A stretch of 64,000 nucleotides of DNA, from NCBI RefSeq assembly GCF_018143015.1, contig NC_054741.1, positions 10,690,683-10,754,682 of the forward strand, in the 5' to 3' direction. A program made the translations under genes and the position numbers. The notes under the pieces are model-generated. The model saw nothing but the letters and a program-made list of their open reading frames with translations. It had not been told where the DNA came from and searched no databases. Positions 24,801-36,700 of this stretch are shown here, in pieces (position 1 is the stretch's first letter; every line of letters begins with the position of its first letter). Source of the stretch: Lytechinus variegatus. Lineage: Eukaryota; Echinodermata; Echinoidea; Temnopleuroida; Toxopneustidae.

Positions 24801-27800
24801 TTTCCTGTAGCAATTTCATGAATAATCTTTTATTTTGCATATAATAATATATATAGACACTTAATCTACAAAAAGAGAATAAAACAACTTTTTACGAAAT
24901 CCAAAATTCTTTTTGTTTAAAAATGCAGATTTTACCTTCAATTTACAGGTATCTTACAATATAAGTGACCCTAAAATTGCTATGGCTGGCCAATTATACA
25001 ACGGGTTGTAGGTATCTTAAAAAATTAATTCTGGAGTCACATTTTATTTAATCTGTATTCTCATGACCAGGGAATGTGACTCACAAAAATCAATTTTAGA
25101 AAGCTATACATCAAATTCATAAAATTGATTTTATTTTAGATTAAATCTGATTTAAGTTGTAAGTGAATCATCTTCAGCTCCATGATAACCTTTAAGAGAA
25201 CAACCATGCAAACATACTATAGGATACTTGGCTTGCCATAGTTCATTAAACTTTCCTTTCCTTGTTGATTTGTAAATAGTATAATAATCAGAAACCTGAT
25301 CTAGACAAGCACAAATATCTCCTACGTATGTTATTAAACCTTTTAACAACCTCCATTACACAAAATCTGATTGCTTATAATGAAATTAACTTTTGAAGCT
25401 GTTGTCCCACCTTTTCATTTTTGTAGACAAGCCCAAGCATGTTGGATATCTCTCCTGCCAGCTCATCTCCACCCCGCCCGGCAAATTTGGGTGATGCGTT
25501 GGCTGAGAAGTCTACAAAGAATTCTATTGTGCCGCGGGAAGGATTTAATTGATTAGGTGGTCCCATTTCAGCTTTAACACCAACTAAAACCTTTTCAATT
25601 AAAAAACACCAGGAGAAAAAACGACAAATTTAACAAAAAGTGTTCAAAAAAAAAAAAGATAGGAACACATATATAATGCCAAAGATAAAGGATCTAGATG
25701 GATTTTTGAACATATCATATATTTCATTATTATACTTTCTAGTCAAATATTTACTGATATGTTTGATAGAAATTCTACTTAAAACATTTAACAGACAAGT
25801 GTTTATCAAGTACAGCTGAATCTTTGAGCCTTATGATTTTAGTAAATTCTCCGAGCACAAAGATTACATTTCCTTCCATTTAATTTCATTCATTTCATTA
25901 TTCAATTGAACATAACACCACGATAGCTGTGTGTATCTCACACAGCCAAACAGATACTTCCCATGTTCACATTACCCCCCCCCCCCTTACTGGAATGGCC
26001 TTCGAGGATCTCTGTGTAGCTATTTTATTGTTCAAGTCATTTAAAATTTTGATGTAAACTTCCTGTACCTTCTTTGTGATTAAGCCAATCACTAACACAT
26101 GCCCACGAAGAAATGTGTAGTAAGCTGGGAAGTTTTTTGAATTCCAGCTCATTTTCATTTATCTTTCTTTTGTCATTTTGTGACTTTGGGTTCAATTTAT
26201 GTGAGGGGCTATAGCCTCTCTGTGATTGAGCAAATCTCTAAATTATTGCCATGTGCTTCGTAAAGATTATTGAAAGTAGCCTATGTAAAAATATTGTTCA
26301 TTTTGACCGAGTGGAATCTGTGCAGTGCCTTTGTAAAGTTTGACCAGTTTCTTTTGGAACATAGTTTAGGATGAAAGTAGACCAAGCAGGAATAGCCCAT
26401 TTTGGCAATTTACCAGTTAAACATACCTGTGTGTTTGAAAGCTTCAATCTTGCAGATCCACTTGTGTTGGACACTACTCCACATTCCAATTCAAAGTTTC
26501 GATAAGATAGGCATGTTCTCCCATCTGACCGCAGGTCATCCTAAAGGTAAAAGAGGTTTAAAATAAATCCTAAAATTAACTTTGCTGATATCAAAGTGAA
26601 ATGAATATTTAGCATTGGTCATCCAAGAGGGTTAGAGATCCTAAAATTTCTAAATTCATATATGTGGCTGAAAAATATGCCGGAATATAGCGAATTTCGA
26701 TGACAAAATGATCAGGATCGGGTTCTTCGACAGCTCGATCGCCGTCAGCACAGCTACAGCTGAGTGTATGAATGTGCCAGCCAATCCGTTCCCTCAGCTG
26801 TAGCAGACGGCGACCGAAGAAGAACCTGGATGATCCCGATCTGTTTGTCATCAAATTTCGCTATTTTTCAGTTTATTATTCAAAAAGGTGGTAGGCTGAT
26901 TACATTTGATATAAATTTATCTTTATGATTTCTATTTTTCCCCCCATCAAAAAGCAAAATTTAGGAGTAATTGAGGGAGTGCAAAAGTGCTCCCTTTCTC
27001 CATAGACATAGTCCCTGTAACGTTAGCAACACCAACAGTCATATTTGCGGTAATTTGCTCCAGAGTCCAGGCAAGCCGTCATCCATCTGTGTAGGAGGAA
27101 AAAAATCAGAAAATGTTGAAAAACTCCCCCGAAACAGGCGATTTATCAGTCTACTACAGACTCAGGCTGTGTTTAAGCAACCTCAAGACAGAATCATGAT
27201 TTGAATCAAAATTTGAATGATTCAAAACACGAACATGAATCACACAGAATCAGCGTTTAGACTTCCTTCCAATGCCGTTTCTCCTCAGATTCGGGCCAAT
27301 CTTTTGTGCGCATCACTAATGCGCAGTGTGATAGAGGAAGTTTTTCGCACGTGTTTCGGCTCTCGAACAATCTTTTACTTCCAGATTCAGTCTATTATAC
27401 CCCATTTTGTCTACTTCTATCATAGGGTCCATGCTTCTATTCATCTTCTTGGTTCATCGAAAATAGTGTTCGGTAGTGAATTTCAGCGTAGATCCAAACT
27501 GTTAAACTCAGCAACTGAGATCATTGTTCAGTTAATTCATTTACTAGAACTTGAAGTTGAAGACATGACCAAAAAATGAAAAGTAGTGGAAGATGTGATG
27601 ACTAACAAAGAAATTGAACATGCTCCAAGAAACGCATGCATAGCACATAATTGTACATACACTGAGCATAGAGCACCTATTGAGCTTTACAAGAGTCACA
27701 CCGAAAATAGCCCGACACAGTGAATCATGATTTAAATCACAATTGCATTTATACGACCTTGTCCGTTCGTGAGTCTACAGAAACGTCTTTCCAAAAGCCC

Positions 27801-30465
27801 CTTTTTCCACTCATTCAATGAACAAGGTTATAATATAACCTTGTTCTCAGTTATATCTCCATGTGTGACAAAATAAAGGTGGCAATGTTTGGCTTATTTT
27901 CTCTTTTTCTTTGGGGCAAATGCTTGATTTTTTTATACTGACAGTTTCCATTAGACCTGTTAATTCATACCACTCGGCTCTTATTTAAATTTGATTCTTT
28001 ATATCATTTTTTCTTAATTAAAAATAGAGATCAAAAAATGAAAATTTTCTTGCCATATTACTTTCCACCAATAGAGGGCGTACATAAAAATATGCCCAAA
28101 ATTCAAGTTTTTGAGCGCTCTGGTGAATACAAAAATTATTCCCACATTACTAATGATAAATAAATTAAAACTATATTGAAATTAGTAATTTTGGTCACAA
28201 AAGTGATATTTTAATGATTTTTTAAAGTGGGTGCTCTATACAGCATTGGCATACCATAGTCCTACCTGTAGATTCTCCACAGGCCAGATGGTAGCAGTGA
28301 ACAAGTGCCTTTTTCCGTGTTTCATGTTTGTGATTTGAAACTGAAAGACGTTTATTTTCACTTTTGACTAAATGCAATCAAGATTCTGTAGGATCATGAT
28401 TTGTATCATGATTCAATAAAAAAAAAGTGGCGCATAAATGCAACCTCATTCCTGTCACCACAGCACTCATTCAATGAACAAGGTTATGATATAACCTAGA
28501 CCAAAAGCTTCGGTCTGTGTTATGTTGGTTGTTCAGCTGAACTTCGTTGGCTTCACTCACCAAATACATAGACCGAAGTTTAACCGTCGTCTGTACGGGG
28601 ATCAATGGCAACGGCTAATTTCTCGTTTTTCTCCTCAATACCGTGATATTTTACACAAACAGTGCATTCATATGCACCTTTAGGTGATAATGTTTAAAGG
28701 TAAATGCTAGTTTTGGTAACGATATCAAAATGAGTTCGTACAGAATCCAATGAAATGACCACCAAAGTGTCTGTTTGTATAAATAAAACGCATGTGCCAA
28801 AGAATTCTGGAAGAAATTGTGTAATTGCTGAGAAATCAGCAAATAAGCACAGGAATCGGGTAGGGCGTCGGGCCGACGCCCTAAGCAATAATTATACATT
28901 GTCCCACGTGCGCTTATCTGTGTTGGGGATCTTCGGCGTGAACATTTTTCAGCGTAGATTTCAAGATTTCACAAAGTTCAGTTAATGTAACAGTACCAGA
29001 TCTAGATCCTCGATGATATACTGACAATTAAGCCTTGTTTTACAGACTTTCTCATGAAATCAGTGTTTACTGCAACTACTGGAATTTCTCTTTAAGTAAC
29101 GACAGTTTCTTACCCTAAATTCCCGCTTTGAAACTGGCATTCAGAGGATTGTCTCTAAAAGTTGACACTTGCGACTCGAGTGGGCAGCCATCTTGGTAAT
29201 GAATTATTCATGAAAAAGTGGCCGACGAAAGTTAGACTCCGCCCCATGACCTTTACGTCACACATATAGCTTGGCGAGCGCGAGCGCGAGGAAACGTTGA
29301 AAAAGGAAAAGAATATTAATATTCATAAGCCGTATGACGTAAAAGAGATGATCTGATTGGCCAACGGTTTCGATAAGCAGTTGACCCGGAAGTTCATCCC
29401 ACCTCATATGTTTGTGTACAATATCGACTTCGGAGGAACGAGTGAATTGGGAGCTACACGACAGCCAAGGAAAGTCACTGTTTTTGTTCCTTTCGAATTG
29501 ATGTTTTACCACTTTAATGCCAATTAATGCCAAGAGGAATTAACAAGCTGCATTTTGGTAAGTTTCTTTTTATATATCGTTGTGAAATAAATAATTCGAT
29601 GAGCCCCGCCGGGGGGATTTTGCGTTGTACCTCCCCTAATGGCGGGGACACGCTAGCGAGCCGTCTGTGGACGAGGAGAAATTAAAAAATAAAAAAATGT
29701 TAAAAAACTCCTCGAAACAGACGGCTGCCAGCTGTCTAGATATAACCTTGTTCTCACTTGTATCTCCATGTGTGGCAAAATAAGGGTGGCAATGTTTGGC
29801 TTATTTTCTCTTTTTCTTTGGGGAAAATGCTTGATTTTTTTACACTGACAGTTTTCATTACACCTATTATTCATACAACTTGACTCTTATTTAAATTTGA
29901 TTCTTTAAATTATTTTTTTCTTAATTAAGAATAGAGATCAAAAAATGAAAATTTTCTTGCCATATTACTTTCCACCACTAGAGGGCGTACAAAAAATATG
30001 CCCAAAATTCAAGTTTTTGAGCGCTCTTGTGAATACAAAAATTATTCCCAAGTTACTAATTAAAAATAAATTGAAACAGTATGGAAATTAGTAATTTTGG
30101 TCACAAAAGTGATATTTTAATGATTTTTAAAGTGTGTGCTCTGTACAACATTGGCATACCATAGTCCTACCTGTAGATTCCCCACAGGCAGGGTGGTAGC
30201 AGTGAACAAGTGCACCACAGTTCAAACAAGGTGATTGAATTGCAGACTGTGCAGCTGTGCCAGAGTGCATGGAGTGTGAGCTAGAGAAAATTACAAACAG
30301 AAAAATCAGCGTATGGGACTGAACTAGTCATATATCAAGACAAAATAGACAAAACTTGAAATGAAATAACAGTAACACGGAATATTGGACAGTATTAATA
30401 CCACTAACCTTAATTCCATGTATTATAAATGTCTTTTCGCCTTCACCCAGTTGAACTGAAGCCAT
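21819..30465 (-). CDS. EXOSC7: Exosome subunit Rrp42/EXOSC7, six exons
   Basis: Coding exons on the minus strand, 5' to 3': 30409-30465, 26427-26540, 25411-25590, 24336-24475, 22669-22792 and 21819-22058. They sum to 855 nt, about 284 aa (human about 291), with every junction in phase and GT..AG. An in-frame TGA lies 9 nt before the ATG. Hallmarks: MASVQLGEGEKTFIIHGIK (exon 1), DDLRSDGR and VVSNTSGSARLKL (exon 2), TIEFFVDFSANASPKF and GRGGDEL (exon 3), LYADIVVLECGGNLFDAI (exon 4), DFITLDTKNLPVLVT (exon 5), HIVDATLEEEACSM and KKGSGSL (exon 6). The family forms the six-member RNase PH-like ring of the RNA exosome; animal ring subunits are structural and channel RNA to the associated nucleases. 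The C-terminus after KKGSGSL is diverged from vertebrates. Intron 1 (26541-30408) is repeat-filled, and intron 4 (22793-24335) contains a partial copy of exon 6. Confidence 0.95.
22111..22272. mobile_element. MITE family M1, copy 2, just upstream of EXOSC7 exon 6
   Basis: It starts CAGGGGGCGTTTCATCAAT and ends with GAAACGCTCCCCAG. Internally it matches copies 1 and 3 (GACAAGTTGTCAGATCTGAC, TCTGATTGGTTGAGA, CTTGTCGGATAAAAC). It lies in EXOSC7 intron 5, only about 50 bp from the exon 6 acceptor, so it may contribute the branch-point or pyrimidine context. No clear target duplication. Confidence 0.75.
23924..24027 (-). pseudogene. Partial copy of EXOSC7 exon 6 inside intron 4
   Basis: This segment repeats the middle of exon 6 (21924-22027) at an exact 2000-bp offset. 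It encodes the same peptide core (EEEACSM ... KKGSGSLTID). I count three base differences in the aligned block, all at third positions and all silent. It lacks the exon's first 10 or so codons and its C-terminal part, and both flanks are unrelated sequence. No acceptor upstream puts it in the phase left by exon 4, so splicing it in would break the frame. I read it as a recent, probably non-functional duplicate; gene conversion with exon 6 would also explain the silent-only differences. Confidence 0.85.
24228..24327. mobile_element. Decayed M1-type MITE in EXOSC7 intron 4
   Basis: It shares the M1 layout in shortened, diverged form: ATTTGTCATCTGACATC, then TTTTGACTGGC, then TTTCATGAAACAGTCCCC, ending 8 bp before the exon 4 donor. 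The left end is degraded. A similar decayed relative spans about 22511-22622 (TTTTGATTGGCTGCTGAG ... AATGAAACAGGAT). Confidence 0.5.
26668..26871. mobile_element. Foldback element F2 in EXOSC7 intron 1
   Basis: The left arm has CTGAAAAATA ... TAGCGAATTTCGATGAC and TCGGGTTCTTCGAC; the right arm read inward has CTGAAAAATAGCGAAATTTG, ATGACAAACAGATC and GGTTCTTCTTCGG. Arms of about 80 bp meet near CAGCTACAGCTGAG. Non-coding; it lies about 130 bp upstream of the exon 2 acceptor. Confidence 0.7.
27160..27830. other. Unrecognised block in EXOSC7 intron 1
   Basis: Contains a 120-codon frame at 27217-27579 that matches no family I know, and ATCATGATTT.AATCA motifs at 27194 and 27725 in similar surroundings. 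The motifs may be the ends of an old transposon whose interior includes the frame (weak inference). Confidence 0.3.
27833..28309. repeat. Long direct repeat D1, copy 1
   Basis: Near-identical by eye to 29741-30213 over about 475 bp. Both copies run from ATATAACCTTGTTCTCA through ACTAGAGGGCGTAC or its CAATAGAGGGCGTAC variant to GTGAACAAGTGC, with scattered substitutions and small indels. Preceded by the near-palindrome AACAAGGTTATAATATAACC at 27821. Confidence 0.85.
29100..29575. promoter_or_regulatory. Promoter-like block in EXOSC7 intron 1
   Basis: CpG-rich for this genome. It contains a CRE-like TTACGTCAC near 29255, GATTGGCC (inverted CCAAT) near 29355, an ETS-like CCGGAAG near 29386 and AAGATGGCTGC on the minus strand at 29185-29194. 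Donor sequences face outward on both sides: TTTTGGTAAGTTT on the plus strand near 29560 and AGGGTAAGAAAC on the minus strand near 29114. This arrangement suits a divergent promoter for unannotated transcripts or an alternative EXOSC7 start (inference). Confidence 0.4.
29633..29739. repeat. Dispersed foldback-like repeat, copy 2
   Basis: Pair of 3211-3348. AGCCGTCTGT and CGAGGAG at the left are the inverse of CTCCTCG and ACAGACGGCT at the right. Confidence 0.6.
29741..30213. repeat. Long direct repeat D1, copy 2
   Basis: Second copy, same orientation, 1.9 kb downstream. The junction with the preceding foldback-like repeat (29633-29739) is abrupt. The far end contains an exon-like minus-strand stretch (30171-30280) with a pyrimidine-rich acceptor and a GTAGGA donor. 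Confidence 0.85.
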
Positions 30466-33400
30466 CTTCGCTCAAAAATCTAAAGAAGCTACAAGAAGGG
30501 TCTCGAACTTAGTCTTTATTTCGGTCTCGGCACGAACAGTGCACGCGCACGTGCAAAATAAGTTGCGTAATCGATACGTGTCGTGAGTGCAGGGGGCCCG
30601 GCCGGCCGGGGGGGGGGGGGGGGGGGGCACGGAAATAAAAGGATTCTGTCAATCCGTGGGGGAGGTGTACTCCTGCCAGATACATCTCCCTATAAAGGTC
30701 AACGTATCAATGGAACCCAAACATTTTAATTTTCTTCATTTATCATGGTGAACATATTGTGACATATCCTGCGGGACAGCTGGGATACTTCACCCACTCA
30801 TTCCCACCCATTCCCACCATGATCCTTTTACTATTTTCTCTTATTTTGCTCTTGATTTTTCCTTTTATATCTTTCCCCCTTTTTTTCTATTTTGCATACC
30901 TATCTCTTTATTATATTATTAAGTTTTGTTCCACTCTCTTTCTCACTCTTCTTTCTTCCATGTTTTTCTTTTTTTTCCTGCATCATCAATTGCAGATATG
31001 CTCTTTCCACTCACACACACCCTCACCCACTCATATGTCTATCATTTAATTGTGCTTTATTTCTATTTTTATTGGTGTTTATCTCTTTTTATTTGTGCTC
31101 TTGTTTCAACCTCAACCATATATTCAATACAGTGAATCCGATTTTCTTCAATTTTTTTTTTTTACACATTACGTCAAACTTCCCTTTGAAACAATACCGC
31201 AGTTTGGATTGCGAAATGCTGTGTTGTACCCCATTTTCCATTTGGATCGCCTAAAACCCATTTCCAAGCCCTTATCAACCGCGCTTGGCCAAGTAATCCA
31301 GGGGTAATCCCCGCTGTCTCAATTTCACCCCCACAGGCCAGCATATGAGCTTTGAGCAAACTTAGGACGAAAAGATAAACAACAGCTGCGCTATTACATA
31401 AGACTTCTCTGCCTGTAGTAGGACCTTCGGAATGATATTATTGTATTCCATATTTAATCACGTTTTCAAAGGCATATTGTATTCAGTAACCCAATGTTAG
31501 TCCATTTTCAATTTCGAACGAAGAAAATCGACCTCAGAATAAGGAAAGTTAGGAATAAAAATGACGGCATGCTTACAGGGACCGCACTCAGCGCTGCGCA
31601 TGCATCCAATCGTGTGTGGCCCCCTGCTGTGACTGTATATGCCGGGCTGTTGTTTTATCTTCGGACCAACTTCAAGAAACAGGTGTTTTGATACTTAAAT
31701 TGCTTGCTTGAGGCAGTTACGGCTGGAGAAGAGAATTGATGAGAAGGGGAACTGGGGTATATAGTGTTCTCAAATGGAAGTTTTTCGTCATGCAGACCAT
31801 TCTCCTTTTCTGAAAAGTGAGTGTATGTACTTTTTACTGCACATTTGCACAATGTAATTTACTGAAAAAAAAATGATTTAATCAATTTACATATTTTGCT
31901 AAATGTCTGAGTGAGCACTCTGAAGAAAAATAAAATCTGGTGGGCATAGTTTGCTCTGTTTACACAGGTTCAGGATAAAATGATCACAATGACATTAGAA
32001 TAATACAAACAAATGAAGACAAAATACATGACAGCAGAAACATCAAATTCATTCATGTTTGTATTCATTTCTCTTCAGAAAATATGACATAACATATGAC
32101 TTTTAAATTTTAATTGTCAATGTAGATTATAAATTAGATACTGCCCACCTATTTCCCATCATAAAATAAATGAAAGAGAGCAATATATCTGCCAGAATGA
32201 AAGTAACCAACATATGGTATTTGATGTTCTAATTTGATTTTTAATTCTCATTTTTTACACTGATCACTAAAGAAATAAACAACAAAATATCTTCTTCCAA
32301 AATATGAAGGTCCAATTAGTGAAAAAGGAATGCAACCAACTAAGATTTCAACATGATAAAACATATGAGTCTCATTAGTTTCCAGTTTTACCCAACGGAG
32401 TATATCAAGAAAAAAATTCACATTACAATATTGTTCTTTCAATAGTAATGTTCATTCTAAAAGTAAATTGACTGGAATATCATTACTACATTTGAAATAA
32501 TTGATCTTTTAGAAAAACATCCGTAATTGAGTTTTTCACAATGAATGAAATATGCATATCTTTCACAGACAAGAAGTCTATGAATGTCTATTGGTATACT
32601 TATAAAATGACTCAAAACATATGATACCCAGAAAGTATATCTATAAATCCATTCAAAGAAATCTGAATATATTAATTCTATTTACAAGATAAGATTTCTT
32701 TGAACAGCAATTAATCTCAATAAATAAGAGCATATACTGTATACATGTCCCAGAATAAACATACTCCCTTTGTGCTTGCATTAAAGATACATTGAATTTA
32801 CTGAAATATTGAAAAACATAAAAGAGAAAAGCCAACAAAGTTAATACAATACTAATTGACTAGTTACATCAAAGCATACCAAAAATAAAACAGCTTGACT
32901 TCTCACAGCACATTACAGTATTCCTGGGAATTAGAATGTAGAATTATTCTTTGAAGCAATTTGACAACAATTAATTCACCGAGAATAAAATGGCAACCAG
33001 AACTCTCTGCATTATTTTTTATCACTCAGGAAAAAACATATTGAATACTAAATATCACCCATAAAGGCTTTACTGCATGTGTTTATACTGAACTTGTAAT
33101 ATATTACATTACTATATGCATTTAATTATGAAAATAAGTGAATTGAAAAACATTTATTGAACGAGTGACCACAATTACTTGTATTTTTTAAAGAAATAAA
33201 TCAAGGATAAAAATGTGAAGTAAGAATATCTATTTGAAACTATTTATGTCACACAAGTATTTAATCATATAATAGTGTTGCAGTCAAACACAATGTACAA
33301 GGCACTACAGCTACATATTCAAATTGCAAGACATAAAAATGCTAACAGCTCCAGCCTAGTTAACATAGAATCAATCATTTCTTCTCTGACACAAAAATAT

Positions 33401-33562
33401 CAATTAGACCAAATTGATAGTAGACCAGGGGCCTGTAACACAAAGCTTAATGATCGTGGAACAATTTTTCTACGTTTGATTCCATTGACTACAATGTAAA
33501 ATTCATCCTGAAAATAAAGCATATGATTACCTGCTAACCTTTGTGTTACGGGAACCACATGG
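30466..33562. other. EXOSC7 upstream region, no gene seen
   Basis: 30466-30620 is GC-richer and should hold the EXOSC7 promoter (GCACGCGCACGTGC near 30542). A G homopolymer of about 25 follows at 30608. From 30800 to 31170 the DNA is pyrimidine-rich low complexity. From 31850 on it is AT-rich with almost no transposon signatures. Confidence 0.45.
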
Positions 33563-33786
33563 CACTAGCGTACCTAAGGGGGAGGGGGGAATATTGCCCC
33601 CCCTGACAAGTCACAACTCATGCAGAGGACGTATCCCTGCCCCCCCCCCCCCCCCCCCCGATGAGTCACAACTGATCCTGACAAGCCACAACTGGCCCCT
33701 TGTTTTGAACTTAAAGACCTTTTTTTTTGCTTGTCGATTTGTTTTCTGGTACGAAATCCTTTATTTGTGGTTGAGGCACGCCACTG
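33563..33786. mobile_element. Short hAT-like MITE
   Basis: The right end read inward is CAGTGGCGTGCCTCA; the left end is CACTAGCGTACCTAA, an imperfect inverted pair. Flanks CCACATGG and CCAGACGG agree at 6 of 8 bases, a decayed 8-bp target duplication. The interior has a long C run and a repeated GACAAG.CACAACT motif. Confidence 0.6.
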
Positions 33787-36700
33787 CCAGACGGATTCAG
33801 AAATAGAGATGACATCTTTTCAATCCACATAAGTTGTATAGTGAAAGATTGTATTACCAAACGTGTGCATTAATTTACACATAAGAAAATAGTTTCAATA
33901 CGCTTAAAACTTGGCAACATCCTTGCAAATGAAATTTAAATAGAAATATGATGAAAAGGCGCCAAATTTATTTTCAAAGTCCTTTTATCTCAAATTAAAA
34001 AATATATGACTAAAATAATTGATCAGTGATTTTGTGAATTATCCAAAATTTCCCACAGAAAACACACCCCCACACATTTGGTAAGATATTATCATTTTCA
34101 AGGGAACAAAATATTTCACATGCCAAGAGGGTGCGATCTGAAGCTCATATATAAAAAGAAAACTAATCTCGACAAAAATTTTACAACTTTATTTTTTGTA
34201 GGTATTTATCAATGGTGGAAGTATGATAAATTACAAGAAAATATTGTTTTTTATATGATCAAGTTTATGAAAAAAAGTTTGGTAATATGATCCAAAGATA
34301 TAATCACTATAATACTTATAGGTCATGTAATCAAGTCTTCAGCAAAAAATTAGATTTTCTATCTCTTATTAATCCAAACCCTCTCAAGCAGCAGATTTCT
34401 GAGGTTCCAAGATATATAGCTTAGGCAGGGTTATCTGTGACATCTAGTCATCACGTAAGCGTAATGAGGTGAAATAAAAGAACCTTAATTAGTTCTTGAA
34501 ACTTTCCTTCTTTAAGACCTCTAATTAACTAGGCTGTCCCATAAGCAAGCAGCACAACAATGATTAGAATTATTCAAATTTCAGTGAACAAACAAACTTT
34601 GTGAGGAAGCTTTAAAGTGCCCGTCTGCATGTACTTATCAAGATAGTCAGATGTTTATCTTGTCGAGTTGACTTTCATGTAAAATAGCCATATTATGTTG
34701 ACATTTAATAACCTTACAGGTAGACATGGAGACAAATGATATCTCCCTGAGTGGACTTTTGAAAGCTACACATCATCATGGCAACATAATTTATCATACC
34801 TCGTCAACTTTTACAGGGTTACATAACTAATGCAACCATGATAATCTGTAACATTTCAGAAGTCAACTTGGGAAAATACTTGATGCCTCAATGTCAACTT
34901 GCAATGTAAAATATATCAACATGATTAGAAAGTTTAAGACAAGATTAAGTATATCACCATCTCGTCCAATAGAATGGTACTTAGTTTCTGTAAATTCGAC
35001 ATCCAGAAAACATGGCAGCTTATAATGCTTTTACAGTTTACATTGTAGCACACATTAATATGATAGATATTCGCTTGAATCATACCGTCTTCCCTGATGA
35101 CGTATTTCAACTATATACTGAAAATAGAATTCATGTATTATCGCCAAATGCATCAAACCGTTTTAATAATATATTGATAAAACAATTTTGAATGAGAATA
35201 AATATAATCCCCATTGGTACAGTTTCTTTGGCTTACCGAGGTACAATCTGTAATGAATTAAAATTGAAATTGATTAAACAAAGAATCCCTCCGGAATACC
35301 TCTGCTTAGAGCAATAACTAATAAGTCAACCACTCCAAAAAAGGATGAATTTTAGTCATCAGTCTTGATGCATGGCACTCGCTGTTTAATAAAAAAAAAG
35401 TGAAATAGACAAATCAGCTCAAAATTTCCATACGTTGTTATATAATTTTCTCCATCAAATTCAACTGATGTTTTCAGCTCATTTCTTTGGTATTTCACAT
35501 ACACATCAATTGGCACAACATTTGCTACACAACTATTTCATTTGATCTGGAAGCTAGCACAGTGCAAATTAGTTAAGTACTGATAGCTACATATTATATC
35601 AACACTGCAATGACTGCACAACAGAGAATACATAAGTACTGGCATAGCACAAAGTGTTAAGTACTGATTGCTAAATCTATGAGGTTAAATTAAATACACA
35701 CTTTGAAAAAAAAATCAGGAAAAATCTCACAAGTTGAATCTGGGCTAGAATATTGGAGGAGTAAGAGGCTGGCTTTACTTTATAGACCTTATGCATACAT
35801 CATAATTTCATAGCGCCTCGATCAGAAAATATTGGAATATGTGTAAACGGAGTTGTCAAGAGATGCGCCAGCTGCAGATCACCAACTCATGCAAGGCTAT
35901 GGCTTCAAAGTAGTGGTGCAATGATGTCAATGCCCAAGACCTTTATCCAAATGGTAATGTAGTAGTATCCATTTCCTATGCAGTATATTGTGTCTTTCCT
36001 GAATACAGGCTGTGTGCATGTATATTACACTGATCCTTATTACCACTTGACTGGCAACGCAATGAATACGATATGAAAGGCATAATATTACGCTTGTGTA
36101 ATGGGCATATTTCATATTTTCATTAAATATTTGCAATACACTTTAATAAGTTTTACATTTGTGTACTCTTCCCATAAGTCGAGATCAAATAAAATATCAT
36201 AATTATCATTAAGTTTCACTCATGTTACACATACATTTATTTTTTTAAACTTTGTAATGGTGAATTTAAAGTTGTTGCCCATTTGAAGAGAGCCAGTTAA
36301 GTTAGACCTTAAGTAAGTTCTTAACCTTAATTCTGAATCACACAATGGTGAATTACAGTGAACAGTCTGTGTCATTACTGGTCAATATGTCTTTTAAGTA
36401 TTTCTTGATTCAGCCAACTTGAATGATTTACAAAGGAAAATATTCTCAATAATTTGAAAGGCATAAATTAATAATTCCTGAAACAGACTTGGTTACATAA
36501 GCCCAGCAACAATCACATTTTGAGGCATATATATATTATTTTCTATAGTACATGTAACAGCACACACTTATTCACATAAATAGAAAATTGCTAACTTCCT
36601 TTACATTCATGATATCAATAAAAACATTAAAAATATAAGATCTACAATGTACATATAAAATACTATTAATATAATGCCAGCCAGGCAATTGTTACATATA

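Noticed and set aside
27217..27579. 120-codon frame in EXOSC7 intron 1
   Set aside because: No recognisable motif, antisense to the host gene, and in a repeat-rich block; kept only as an unrecognised block.
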